Below, one piece after another: positions 19,450 through 29,395 of a stretch of DNA of 64,000 bases. Position numbers and translations under genes: made by a program. The number at the start of each line of letters is the position of its first letter. Within the stretch, counting starts at the first letter, position 1. Origin of the DNA: Lepidurus packardi. Lineage: Eukaryota > Arthropoda > Branchiopoda > Notostraca > Triopsidae. The notes under the pieces were generated by a model. It worked only from the letters and a program-made list of their open reading frames with translations. It made no database searches and was not told the origin of the DNA. Where the stretch lies: the NCBI GenBank assembly GCA_023053545.1, contig JAKZAN010000002.1:124001-188000 (forward strand), in the 5' to 3' direction.

Positions 19450-22400
19450 CTACACCTCGTCGTCATCGCACCCATAGAACCTGACTTTCCCCTTATTCCT
19501 TTGAGATCGTCGTAAACCCACGGGCTCATCCGGGCGAGCACTGTCCGTTACTCTCTCCGTAACGCGAGCCTCAGGCTCCGGAGGGTTTACGTTGTCATCC
19601 CCGGTCGCTTCGTGGGTAAGCAAGTCAGCAGGTTCTATCGCCAACTCGCTAGCTTCACCCGATACCTCGAGTGTCCGATTGCGCACTTCGAGATCTCGCT
19701 CTTCTCCCAACTTGACGAACAAAGTTGGTTCATCAAAGTCGTTAACCCTGTCCACAAAGGGTTTGAGGCGCGAAATGTGGACTATGTCGGATTTCCGCCT
19801 TTTTACCCCCTGGACCTCGTAATCTACGGGAGACGTCCTACGGAGAATCTTATATGGGCCAAAGAAGCGATGAAGAAGTTTTTCCGACTTCCTCACTTTC
19901 CGAACCGGAGTATAAACCCATACAACATCCCCTACATTGTAGAAACGCTCCTCGTGAGATTCGTCGTAGCGCCCCTTTTGCTTTGCCTGCACTTTACCCA
20001 GGCGTTGTCTTACAATGCTAAAAGCTTCCGCGATACGGCTTGCCATTTGACCCGCTCTGCTTATGTCAGCGGAGTCGTCCATCCCGTCCACCTCGGCAGA
20101 GGCACCCATCGCCACATCGAGGGGGAGTTTTGGCTCCCTCCCGTAGAGGAGATAGAATGGAGAGAATCCGGTAGATTCCTGCCTCGCCGTATTGTACGCG
20201 AAGGTCACTGCGTCTAAACAATCATCCCAATCACGATGGTTGCTGCTTACGTACATCGAAAGCATGTCCGCTAGCGTGTGATTGAGGCGTTCGGTTAAAC
20301 CATTACATTGGGGATGATAGGCCGTAGTCGTAGCGTGATTAGTTTGCATGACCCTAATCAGCTCCTCGGTAAACTCTGCTGTGAAGCAGGTACCTCTATC
20401 GCTTAACAAAGTCTCCGGTGCCCCATGTCTCAACACGAGTTGTTGCACGAAGAATTTGGCAACTTCCTCGGCCGAAGCTGATGGGACAGCCTTGGTCTCA
20501 GCCCACTTCGTTAGATAGTCGACTGCTACAATAATGTGCTTGTTACCGCGCGGGGTCTCGGGGAACGCGCCAAGTAGATCAATCCCGACTTTCTCGAAAG
20601 GCCTGTCAACCTTGATCGGGACCATTAGCCCTTTCTTTTTCGTCGCTTCTCCTTTCCGGGTTTGACAATCCGTACAGGAGGCGACATAACGAGCTACTTC
20701 ATTCATCATTTTGGGCCAGTAGTACCTTTTGCTGATCTTGTCCCAGGTTCTTTTGAGACCTAAATGACCAGCAGTGACGTCGTCATGACAGGCGTACAAA
20801 ACCTCCCTTTTCAGAGAAGCAGGTACGCAGAGCCTTAGGCGACATTCGCCGTTTCTCACTAAAATCCGAAAAAGTTTTCCCTCCTTCATCGTGTATTGCA
20901 CGACTTGGCGCCTCTGTACGGCCCGCGGATTAAGTGTTTCCAAGATGGCAATAAGCTTTGCCCATCTCGGATCTGAACGTTGTTCTTGTTCCACATCAGC
21001 TAAACGAGTATCAACTGCTTGGACACCAATCCCGAACACTACCGGGCCGTTGTCGTCGCCTTCTCCAGCTGGGGGGTCAACGGGGTTGCGTGACAGAGGG
21101 TCAGCATCATTATGAACCCTCCCACTCCGATGTACGATTTGAAACTCGTATTCCATCAGAGCGAGGGCCCACCTAGCTAACCGCCCTGTGGACTCCCGTT
21201 TGGTCATTAGCCAACACAATGCGTGATGGTCTGTGACAGCTTTAAACGGTTTACCCCAAACATACGGCCTAAATTTCTTTACGGCCCATACGAAGGCTAA
21301 GCATACTTTCTCGGTGGTGGAATAATTCCGTTCACTTTTATTAAGGAGACGGCTCGCATAAGCGATAACCCGCTCTTCACCATCTTGGCGCTGTGCCAGA
21401 ACCGCTCCTATGCCAAAATCACATGCGTCAGGATGGATCTCAAATTCACCATCCAACTCTGGGTGAGCTAGAATAGGCGCCGAAACAAGAGCTTGCTTGA
21501 GGTCTTCAAAAGCAGACCGTTGCTCGACACCCCATACAAATGGTGTATTTAATTTTGTAAGCCTTGAGAGAGGTTCGGCCCTAGCTGAAAAATCTTTCAC
21601 GAATTTTCTGTAGTACGAGCATAGGCTCGTGAAACTACGAACCGCCGTAAGATTTGCCGGCGTTGGAAAATCCGTGACGGCTGTTAATTTACCGTCATCC
21701 GGCCTAATACCCTCCTGGTCCACTATGTGTCCAAGCACCTGAACAGTTTCGCAGCCAAAGCGACATTTGCTAGGTTTTAGCTTCAGCCCTGCTTTACCTA
21801 AGCATGCCAAAATGGCGTCAACATCTACCACATGCTTCTCGAAAGTTTCGGAGAAAATTACCACATCGTCTAGATAGATTAGACAAATTTGCCACTTGAA
21901 ACCTGCTAAGATAACGTCCATCATCCTTTGAAAGGTGGCCGGTGCGTTACAAAGCCCAAATGGCATTTTCGTGAATTGGTATAGGCCATCCGGTGTTATG
22001 AATGCCGTTTTCTCCCTATCTTCCTCCTTTACTCCTACTTGCCAGTAACCTAACATGAGGTCTAAAGTGCTGAAGAATTTCGAACCTTGCATGGAGTCCA
22101 AGGCATCATCCGTCCTGGGCAAAGGATAAACGTCCTTGATCGTGACGGAATTTAGCCTCCGGTAGTCAACGCAAAAGCGCCAAGTACCGTCTTTCTTCTT
22201 TACCAAAACTACGGGGGAAGACCATGGACTGCTTGATGGTTCTACTACCCCTGCCTCTATCATTTCTTCCACCTGCTGCCTAATCAGCTCTTTTTCCCTG
22301 TAGGCGCTCCGGTAGGGAACCTGCGAAACGGGATTTGCGTTACCCGTATCTATTCCGTGCTCTACCACGTTGGATGCACCTAAATCTTCTGAACCCCCGG

Positions 22401-24183
22401 CAAAGCACTGGCGATGCTTACTTAGCACCTCTCTAAGCGCTTGCCTTTGATCATCGTCTAATCGATCAGAGATACAGCCATCCAGGGTCTCGTCAGTAAC
22501 TACTCCTTCCTCTGCTTCCACTACGTGGGGTACCTGGTCTTCGACACTGACTAAAACTGTCCCCGCAGCCACCCATTGGGCCTCCGGACCAAAGTTTACT
22601 AGCATTACCGGACCGTACCCACCCTGAAAGGTAGTTATGCTTCGACCTAAGCTGATCCCTTTTTCGATTAATAATCGCTTCTCGGGTTCTACCAGGAAAT
22701 CCTGAGCTTCGTCTTCAGACGGCGGTGTTAGTTTACATTCGCCCCATTTGTCTGAACCCTGGTTCACAAGGTGGACATTAATGGGTATTCCCGATCGCGG
22801 GGGAATCGTATACTCCCTTAAGGAAACTATCTTCTCTACTCTCGTATCTTCGTCTTCGTTGATCTTTAAATCCGGGAAGAGGACCGCATCCTGTTCTATT
22901 TTCTCGTCTGTTTGCTCATGGGGACAATAAGGGGTTTCCGGTGACTCTCTTTTTTCAGCTGTGGAAGATTGTACTAAAAATTCAGAAAGCTCTCCCCCTT
23001 TATCTGGCTCCTTCGGCCTCGGCGGAGCCGAGGACCTTTCAATCCCAGGCTTCACCTTTGGAGTCTCACCTCCACCTCGACGGCACGACCACGCCCAACC
23101 CTCCGTAATCGTGGTGGAGATCTGCACGGCCTCCGTCATTTTCTCGTCGGCGAGATGACCTGACGGCCGGTACTGTGCGCCATCCCGAGGGACTCGGGGC
23201 TCACCTATTCTTCTGCAGAGTTTCTGTTTACTCTTCCCCCTCTGGGGAAGCCTCTCAGCGCGCTCAGTGATGTCATCTGCCTTGGGGCTTGAGGCTAGAA
23301 TTGAGGCTACCTCACTATCTGTAGGCGTAGGGTTGGACTCCCTTGACGTAGACGGATCCTCCAAGCTTATTAAATCGACTTCCTCCTCTTCGTCAAAGCT
23401 AATTAAATCCCCGCCAAAATCCTCCATTCGCGTCGTATTTTGGCGAGTTTGAAAATTCTCGAGAGGATCTAACGCACCCAGGGGCGCCATGGTCACACCC
23501 ACGCGAACTGGTTCAAGCATGGATGTCACTCTGATCGCATTACTGAACGCAGCGATGGATGGTACATCCGAATGGTCTGATTCTACCCTAGCGGGACCTG
23601 TTGGCTCTTCGTGACGCTCCCAAGTACCCATTTCTCTTTTCAACAAGGAAAACCGGCTAGTGGGGATAGTGGACACTTCTATTCGGTCCTGCCCCTGCGG
23701 CGAGGACCCAATTTCTGTGTCTATCGCCCCTACTACCGTTTTGTCCTTGTTTTTAACCCTCTTTAGGCAACAGGTCGCCTGTGCAATTACGTTGCTAGCG
23801 CTATCTCCGATGGGCTTTTCCTCACTTTCCCGATGACCTGCGAGGGTAAACCCATCATCCCTATATCGGAGGATCACATCACCTAATTGCCTAAGCAAAT
23901 CGTTGCCTATGATCAGTTCCGCCAAGCCGTTGTTAAAGACAACGGCTTTCGTGTATACCTCCTTCCCTGCGAGTCGAACCCCGATATTCACACCACCTCG
24001 AATCTGAGCACGCTCGCCGTTGGCTACAACTATCTCGGGTCCCTCCCAGGCTACCAGCTGCGCCGGGGTACGTAAGGCCCAATCTTCAGAAACCACGCTC
24101 ACGGCCGCACCAGTGTCGATGATGGCTATCGTTTCGACTCCATTACACACTACCTTTTCTCTGACGAGGTTGGGACAAAACAC
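19450..24183 (-). CDS. pol: Pol polyprotein of Gypsy-B: protease, RT, RNase H, integrase
   Basis: The frame encodes 1577 residues from a GTG at 24183 but is open back to the gag stop, in the -1 frame relative to gag. Order: aspartic protease (IIDTGAAVS, about residue 25), variable linker (22807-23727), RT ([18 protein letters not shown], catalytic YLDD in LIYLDDVVIF), RNase H (DACDFGIGA, VTDHHALCW), integrase zinc domain (HDDVTAGHLG, then CTDCQ), and core with catalytic Asp (GIDLLGAF), Asp (LSDRGTCF) and Glu (GLTERLNHT). A GPY/F-type end follows (FFGPYKILRR). In RNase H the usual EKECLA motif reads EKVCLA, replacing the residue I take to be the catalytic Glu with Val. Full length for a Gypsy pol; no stops or frameshifts seen. 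Confidence 0.94.
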   Translation of the reverse strand: MFCPNLVREKVVCNGVETIAIIDTGAAVSVVSEDWALRTPAQLVAWEGPEIVVANGERAQIRGGVNIGVRLAGKEVYTKAVVFNNGLAELIIGNDLLRQLGDVILRYRDDGFTLAGHRESEEKPIGDSASNVIAQATCCLKRVKNKDKTVVGAIDTEIGSSPQGQDRIEVSTIPTSRFSLLKREMGTWERHEEPTGPARVESDHSDVPSIAAFSNAIRVTSMLEPVRVGVTMAPLGALDPLENFQTRQNTTRMEDFGGDLISFDEEEEVDLISLEDPSTSRESNPTPTDSEVASILASSPKADDITERAERLPQRGKSKQKLCRRIGEPRVPRDGAQYRPSGHLADEKMTEAVQISTTITEGWAWSCRRGGGETPKVKPGIERSSAPPRPKEPDKGGELSEFLVQSSTAEKRESPETPYCPHEQTDEKIEQDAVLFPDLKINEDEDTRVEKIVSLREYTIPPRSGIPINVHLVNQGSDKWGECKLTPPSEDEAQDFLVEPEKRLLIEKGISLGRSITTFQGGYGPVMLVNFGPEAQWVAAGTVLVSVEDQVPHVVEAEEGVVTDETLDGCISDRLDDDQRQALREVLSKHRQCFAGGSEDLGASNVVEHGIDTGNANPVSQVPYRSAYREKELIRQQVEEMIEAGVVEPSSSPWSSPVVLVKKKDGTWRFCVDYRRLNSVTIKDVYPLPRTDDALDSMQGSKFFSTLDLMLGYWQVGVKEEDREKTAFITPDGLYQFTKMPFGLCNAPATFQRMMDVILAGFKWQICLIYLDDVVIFSETFEKHVVDVDAILACLGKAGLKLKPSKCRFGCETVQVLGHIVDQEGIRPDDGKLTAVTDFPTPANLTAVRSFTSLCSYYRKFVKDFSARAEPLSRLTKLNTPFVWGVEQRSAFEDLKQALVSAPILAHPELDGEFEIHPDACDFGIGAVLAQRQDGEERVIAYASRLLNKSERNYSTTEKVCLAFVWAVKKFRPYVWGKPFKAVTDHHALCWLMTKRESTGRLARWALALMEYEFQIVHRSGRVHNDADPLSRNPVDPPAGEGDDNGPVVFGIGVQAVDTRLADVEQEQRSDPRWAKLIAILETLNPRAVQRRQVVQYTMKEGKLFRILVRNGECRLRLCVPASLKREVLYACHDDVTAGHLGLKRTWDKISKRYYWPKMMNEVARYVASCTDCQTRKGEATKKKGLMVPIKVDRPFEKVGIDLLGAFPETPRGNKHIIVAVDYLTKWAETKAVPSASAEEVAKFFVQQLVLRHGAPETLLSDRGTCFTAEFTEELIRVMQTNHATTTAYHPQCNGLTERLNHTLADMLSMYVSSNHRDWDDCLDAVTFAYNTARQESTGFSPFYLLYGREPKLPLDVAMGASAEVDGMDDSADISRAGQMASRIAEAFSIVRQRLGKVQAKQKGRYDESHEERFYNVGDVVWVYTPVRKVRKSEKLLHRFFGPYKILRRTSPVDYEVQGVKRRKSDIVHISRLKPFVDRVNDFDEPTLFVKLGEERDLEVRNRTLEVSGEASELAIEPADLLTHEATGDDNVNPPEPEARVTERVTDSARPDEPVGLRRSQRNKGKVRFYGCDDDEV
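22807..23727 (-). other. Variable protease-RT linker cassette of Gypsy-B (307 codons)
   Basis: It occupies the same place as 1895-3211 of Gypsy-A but is unrelated in sequence. It is acidic and proline/serine-rich. Near 23356-23415 it contains two closely spaced copies of a DLIS(F/L)(D/E) motif around an acidic run; each fits the clathrin-box consensus L-hydrophobic-X-hydrophobic-D/E. No folded domain is recognised. Confidence 0.7.
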
Positions 24184-24239
24184 ACATAAGAGGGGGATCT
24201 CAATGACCTGGGCGACTCCACCCCCCGGAGCCGCCCCTT

Positions 24240-25811
24240 CTAGTTTTCCGAACCAGAATCTTCTCTATCGCTATCCGAGCGCCGTCCTGATGGTCTATCC
24301 AATCTCGACTTGTCACCCTTATCCCTGTTCTGAGATTCTTTATTCCCTTTCCCCTTCCCGATTCCCTTGTGGTCTTGACCACGCTCCCTGGACTCAGGGT
24401 TGACACAGTAACGTGCAATGTGCCCTGGTTTCTGACAGCGATAGCAAATAGGTTTCCCATCATGCGTGCGGGAATTTGGGGAGTAAGAACGATTGGGAGA
24501 ATAGGGACGGCCAACCTTACCTTGCGGTTTCGCGACACTTTCGCGGAACTGCTGGAATTCACCGGCGAGTTTGCAGAGAGCCTCCGCAATGGCACTGGAT
24601 TCCGATCCTGAGCTGGGTTTAGGATTTTCACGACCCGTTGGGGCAAAAGGGGTAAACGACCCTTGCCCTCGCACACCAACACCAGCCACCGCGGCACGTT
24701 TTTCGGCTTCTTCGCTACGGATCACGTTGGTCCACCAGGCTTGAGAAACTCGGCTCCTTTCCTGGCTGAACTCAAGCAAGTTAGCCTCTTCAAGGAACTT
24801 GTCACACGTTTGCACGTTTAAGCGTGACAACGGCTCCACTAGACCAGGCCGTAGGCCTCGGAAGAGGTGATTGAGTTTGTCATATTCGGACATGCCGGGA
24901 TTAATCTCCCGGCACAGGTTGACTACGTCCATGTAATACTCGTTGACATTCTCTTCCGAACGCTGCACCCGCATTTGCAACTTGGCGTTGCTGCGGAAAA
25001 CTCGACCTTGGGGGACGAAAAACTTTCGGAATTCCTCTTTTAGTTCATTCCAGGAGGTAGGGGGTGGGCCATCAAGGGGGTACCGGTTGGCGTACCATGT
25101 ATCGGCCATACCGTCCAGGCTCGTAGCCAAACACTCCAGTTTATCTTTCTCATTCCATCCATTGAAAATCGCCACCTGCTCATATTTTTGGAGGAACCGC
25201 ATAGCGTCCTCATCGTGAGCCCCAGAAAATCGGGGGGCACTCACCGCCTTACGCAACCTACCGGGCGCACCGGGGTTTGCCATGGTTGATGTAGGGCTGT
25301 TTGGCTCGGCGAGGAGGTCTACGAGTCTCACAACGGATCCTCGCGGTGAATGGGTGGTACGGCCGGCTTCAATAGTCGACCTTTCAATCGCCTCCAACTC
25401 TTCCCGTACCGCGGAGAACTGGTACCTCCTGCGAGGGGTTTCCGGGCTGGATTCCGGCTCGCTAGGAACGGCGTAGCAGGTGAGGTCTAGATCCGGACTC
25501 TGGGGGCGGTCGGCTTCGTCGTCTTCGGACGGGTCAGCTGAACTCCACGGAATCTCTTGCGCTTCCAGAGTAGGTTTCCGTGGGCTCGAGGCAGCAATGG
25601 CTTGTTCGGCGCTTTTAGAGTGGAGCCACGAGGGAGTGACTGCTTCCTTCCGCTTTTCTCCGGGCTGACGGCGTACCGACACGGAACGGGCGAACGATGA
25701 CTCCCTTGGGGGCAACGTTGGGACACCTGGGATACGTGTACCCTGGCGATTCGGGCAAGGAACGCCTTTACCGGTTCCCTCGGTCTTCGGGATCGCCCCA
25801 GTGTCACTCAT
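24240..25811 (-). CDS. gag: Gag polyprotein of Gypsy-B
   Basis: A 523-residue ORF starts at ATG 25811, 88 bases after the 5' LTR. Residues 1-170 are proline/serine-rich and disordered-looking. The gag fold follows ([33 protein letters not shown]), then a linker and one CCHC knuckle (CYRCQKPGH, then C) and a basic, acidic-mixed tail. The gene packages element RNA. The stop TAG (24240-24242) follows GGAAAAC, and pol is open in the -1 frame across this point, so a ribosomal -1 shift here is plausible. No disabling mutation seen. Confidence 0.93.
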   Translation of the reverse strand: MSDTGAIPKTEGTGKGVPCPNRQGTRIPGVPTLPPRESSFARSVSVRRQPGEKRKEAVTPSWLHSKSAEQAIAASSPRKPTLEAQEIPWSSADPSEDDEADRPQSPDLDLTCYAVPSEPESSPETPRRRYQFSAVREELEAIERSTIEAGRTTHSPRGSVVRLVDLLAEPNSPTSTMANPGAPGRLRKAVSAPRFSGAHDEDAMRFLQKYEQVAIFNGWNEKDKLECLATSLDGMADTWYANRYPLDGPPPTSWNELKEEFRKFFVPQGRVFRSNAKLQMRVQRSEENVNEYYMDVVNLCREINPGMSEYDKLNHLFRGLRPGLVEPLSRLNVQTCDKFLEEANLLEFSQERSRVSQAWWTNVIRSEEAEKRAAVAGVGVRGQGSFTPFAPTGRENPKPSSGSESSAIAEALCKLAGEFQQFRESVAKPQGKVGRPYSPNRSYSPNSRTHDGKPICYRCQKPGHIARYCVNPESRERGQDHKGIGKGKGNKESQNRDKGDKSRLDRPSGRRSDSDREDSGSEN

Positions 25812-25880
25812 GAAACCCCTAAGTCCTAGTTAGGTTCTAACACAAAACACGTAGCCTAACTTTACCAATCAAACCACCTT

Positions 25881-25897
25881 TCCCGGTCGATGCACCA
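25881..25897 (-). promoter_or_regulatory. Primer-binding site of Gypsy-B
   Basis: Two bases after the 5' LTR the sense strand reads TGGTGCATCGACCGGGA. Its complement ends in CCGGTCGATGCACCA, which resembles the 3' end of tRNA-Gly (…CCGATGCA plus CCA). The primer identity is an inference. Confidence 0.7.
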
Positions 25898-25899
25898 AT

Positions 25900-26406
25900 T
25901 GTCACGTCTAAATCTGACAGGGCATCAAATCCGTCAGGGAATTAGAGTAATTTTCGGGAAAGGTGGATTTATAGAACTGTATTCGGGAAGATTACAGAGG
26001 TAAAGTTAAGAGGACGAAAACACTACATGAAAAACAGAGGACTACTGCCTAACACACTACTAGGAGAGTCTACCCTTCGACTCTCTCTAACCGACTGCCC
26101 TCTCGTACTTCAACTCTCTAACCAACTAAACTCTTCTTGGCACCATTCGCCAAAGCTGGGCATGCAATCCCACGTAGCTCCGGTGCTCTATCCGACACCA
26201 TGTGCGTCAGCAGGATTGCAATTCGGCACATGGGGTCAGGGATCACCGAAGCTCCGTGCTAACTAAGCTGCGAAGTTTAGCGAAAAGCGACACCATGTAG
26301 GTAACCCAGTACATGGGGTCAGGGATCAGCTTAGCTCTGGGCTAAGTTGGCTGCAAAGATTAGCAAAGCGTGAGAAAAGCAAGCAATGCGAAATATAACC
26401 GTGACA
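25900..26406 (-). repeat. 5' LTR of Gypsy-B (507 bp)
   Basis: It is nearly identical to 18013-18517: about four substitutions and a CT insertion near 26116. It carries the promoter and start of the element transcript. Confidence 0.93.
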
Positions 26407-26506
26407 GTATTATTAAGCTTAGCCCTATAGGTAATGGGTGAGTGAGTGTCATAAATAAAACGGAGTTTATTAATTAAAAGATTGATAGGATATTGTATAT
26501 TAACAT
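26407..26506 (-). pseudogene. ND6: Mitochondrial ND6, 5' part, and junction (NUMT-1)
   Basis: After the second GTAT copy the mitochondrial sequence resumes (TTATTAAGCTTAGCCCTATA on the plus strand). It matches the reverse complement of about 55620-55725 in NUMT-2, encoding the ND6 N-terminus (TLTHPLPMG). BEL-1 interrupts it at 26506. Confidence 0.88.
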
Positions 26507-26831
26507 TGTTCCGGATAAATGCGAATCCGGAAGGGATGACTAAGGACTTGACCTGCTTTGACTTGACTCATGGGACATCGACCTCGACTGGGTGACGTTT
26601 TATGGGTTCAAGGTAAAACTGGACCTACGTTTTGATATTTCAAGAATTAGGGAAGATAGACCTTTTTTAGTCGCTAGACAAGAAGGGCTGAGAGTGGACA
26701 GCGAGACGAGACGGACGAAAGTATAGTCGAGTTGAAGTGTGTTTTGATTGTTTGGAAGTTTTAAGAGTGAAAATAAAGACGTTAGCCCTATATATGTGTC
26801 GTGTCAGTTTAAAACCTGCGCATATATAACA
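26507..26831 (+). repeat. 5' LTR of BEL-1 (325 bp)
   Basis: It starts TGTTCCGGATAAATG and ends ATATATAACA. A possible polyadenylation signal AATAAA lies at about 26771-26776. Confidence 0.92.
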
Positions 26832-26834
26832 TTT

Positions 26835-26852
26835 TGGTGCCGAAACCCGGGA
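26835..26852 (+). promoter_or_regulatory. Primer-binding site of BEL-1
   Basis: TGGTGCCGAAACCCGGGA follows the LTR after three bases. The identical 18-mer follows the 5' LTR of BEL-2 (56453-56470), so the two families use the same tRNA primer, which I have not identified. Confidence 0.75.
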
Positions 26853-26865
26853 ATCTGAAGTAATT

Positions 26866-28260
26866 ATGTCGAAAAACGCACTTACGGAGACCGCGAGAGC
26901 TCTTCCCGCAGGAGGAAGACAAGAAGATCAGCGCACTCCCGCTGAAAGTCGTGTTGTGGCTGATCCTCCTCATCCCGGACCTTCCAGAGAGATCTTAAGT
27001 AGACAAGCCGAAGATTCCAGTGATGAAGAACATGGCGTTCCTGAAGAACCGCATGTCGTAAAAGCGCTTCGAACCCAATCGAAGGCGCAAACAACCAGAC
27101 TTCTGAACAAAATCCACAAAGCAATCGACGAAAAATCGTCCCGGTCGCTTATCAAAGACTACCGAACGCAACTCGTAGAGCGTCTTCAAGAATGTACAGA
27201 GCTCAACGAAAGACTTGTCCATGCGGAAGCTTAGCACATGATTTTCGGACAAGACCACTTAAGTTGGATCGCTGACGTCGAAGCCTCAGTCAACAGTTGC
27301 TATGTGGCTATTGACAAATATATTCGCCCACGGGCCGGCAGCTCAGCAGCGTCCAAAGTGGCGTCGATAGCCCCGTCTCAACGCTCGCAAATGTCAAGAG
27401 GTAGCACCAACACCTCTCATTCTTACAGGCTGCAGGTTGTGCGCCAAGAACGGCAATTAGCAGAGCTTGAGCTGAACCAACTCCAAAGGAATGCCAGGGA
27501 GGAAGCAGCTGAGGAGAGGAGACTTAAGGAGCTTGAGATCGAGCGGCAGGAGTTGCTGAAGAGGAAGAAACAACGAGAGCTTCAAGATTTGATCGAGAAG
27601 CAACGTGCAGAGGAGCAGATTCTCGTAACATCCTTGAACCCTGTACCCGATACGCAAGTTAGTCCCAACACCTCTATTCCCCATCCAGTTGGAAATCCTT
27701 CGCCTGTCCTTAACCTTGGTGTAAGCTCGGCCTTGACTACTACGAATCAACAGCCCATGGTAACCTCGTCGCTGCCCTTAAGCGTGCCGTCTTCTACGAA
27801 TTACCTGATTGCCTTGCCACCTATAACCCCAAACGAGGCTTGGATTTATTCCTCGGAAACGCCTCCTTCGAAGCCGTCGCATAGCTGCAGGGCCGCACAA
27901 ATGCAGAAGATAGACATCATACATTTCTCCGGGAACCGTAAAGACTGGCCATTGTTCATCTCTACGTTTAAGTCCATGGTCCACGACGTACTGGAAACTG
28001 ATGACCAACGCATGGCGGTTCTCCGACAATTACTCGACCCGAAGGTGCGGAAAACCGTCCGGGGAGCTCTAAACAACCCGGTGCTTTACCGAAGAGCTTT
28101 GGAGAAGCTCCACCGGAAATACGGTCACCCGCAAAAGGTCACGAATGCCTGTTTGCGAAGCGTGCTGAAGTACGCCAAGTTCAAAGAAAACGATTTTGAG
28201 GCATTGGAAGGGTTCTCGCCGCGCTGTCGGCAGAAGAACGAGCCTGTCAAGCGAAGGACA
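26866..28260 (+). pseudogene. gag: Gag of BEL-1 (one in-frame stop, C-terminal deletion)
   Basis: ATG at 26866 opens a frame that is broken by TAG at 27232-27234 and continues in the same frame from 27235. It encodes a charged, coiled-coil-rich protein (about 27430-27640, many Q, E, R, L) followed by the BEL gag core (PLFISTFKSMVHDVL, AVLRQLLDPKV). After FEALEGFS (about 28210) it jumps almost directly to the zinc-knuckle region. Compared with BEL-2, about 130 residues are missing, and the frame changes there. A particle-forming role is inferred from BEL-2 homology. Confidence 0.82.
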
Positions 28261-29395
28261 AAGGACTTTGTTTCCGCTGCTTGGGAGATGGACACCTGGC
28301 CAAGGATTACTCTGCGAAGGCTGTTTGTGGAGAAGCCGGGTGCAAAGCCAAGCACCACATTTTACTTCACGGACCACCTAGGTACTGCAGAAAAGGCGAA
28401 GCCAAGATCCCAGCGACATCTAGCCAAGACTCCATTGCTGTGAACAACGTGAGCTGCCACAAGAACAAAGACTCTCCTCCATGGCTGAAGCGCCGCAAGG
28501 TGTCTCTACTTTATATCGTACCAGTCCAACTACGAGCTAATGGTAGAAGAATCGACACGTTCGCCCTTCTAGAACCCGGATGCGATGGAACGCTTATCCA
28601 CCAAGACATGGCCCGCAAACTGAACCTGAAGGGCCCGATGGAAGAAGCAGACCTCAAGACGTTCAAGGGGAGCGATTCCATGATGGTCCAAACGGTGGAT
28701 TTTTTTATCGCCTCGCTAGATGGGAAAAACGTCTTTTTAGCTGATGAAGCTACGGCAGTTCCGACGCTGGTATCGACCTTCCGCAAGAGGAATATTCCCC
28801 ATCTTAAGAAAGTTTGGCCGCACTTGCAAGATCTGCCATTAAACGAAGCTGAGCCTGGTGAGGTAACCGTTTTCATTGGCACTGACGTACCAGAAGCTCT
28901 TGATTTTGATGATACCCGAAAACCGCCTCCTGGAGTCAGAGGGCCACGCGCGCTGTTTACTCCTTTTGGATGGAGCCTGAGGGGACCAGTCCAAGTCGAG
29001 TCTGTGTTCCCCACCAAGGGGCATATCATGAACATAACTTTCGATGACCTTCATGAGAGCGTGAAGTCCTTTTGGACGACCGAATCACTAGGAGTTACAC
29101 CCACAACATGCAAGATGATATCGGAAACCGACGCAATGGCGCTGAAGACACTAGAGTCGACTGTCTGTTTTGTTGGCGAAAGATACGAAGCAGGACTGAT
29201 ATGGTCTTCGTCGACCGTGACCCTGCCCGACAGCAAGAAGACAGCTCTGCGACGGTTCTTCGCCCTTGAACGGAAGTTGAAGTTGAATCCCGAACTCGCA
29301 AAGTCCTACGTAAAGACCATCGAAGCTTACGTATCGCATGGCCACTCGCGCAAGCTCAGCCGATCAGAGTTGGACAAAACACCCCCCCCCGCATT
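28230..29395 (+). pseudogene. Zinc knuckle, protease and pre-RT region of BEL-1
   Basis: In a new frame the knuckle reads CFRCLGDGHLAKD and then C; the protease follows (DTFALLEPGCDGTLI). In BEL-2 the equivalent is ALLDGGSETSLI, so the catalytic Asp is Glu here, which should inactivate it. The BEL-specific region between protease and RT follows ([38 protein letters not shown]-type block). The frame is lost at a run of ten C at about 29383-29392. Confidence 0.82.

Larger units (their letters stand above)
18013..26406 (-). mobile_element. Gypsy-B: complete Ty3/Gypsy element with env remnant
   Basis: The 8394-bp element has LTRs at 18013-18517 (3') and 25900-26406 (5'), a primer-binding site, gag, pol in the -1 frame and an env-like fragment, and is flanked by GTAT duplications. 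The two LTRs differ by about four substitutions and a 2-bp indel, so insertion was recent. Gag and pol frames are open over their full length. It is the best candidate in the window for a near-autonomous Gypsy, apart from a changed RNase H residue (see pol) and the truncated env-like gene. Confidence 0.95.
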
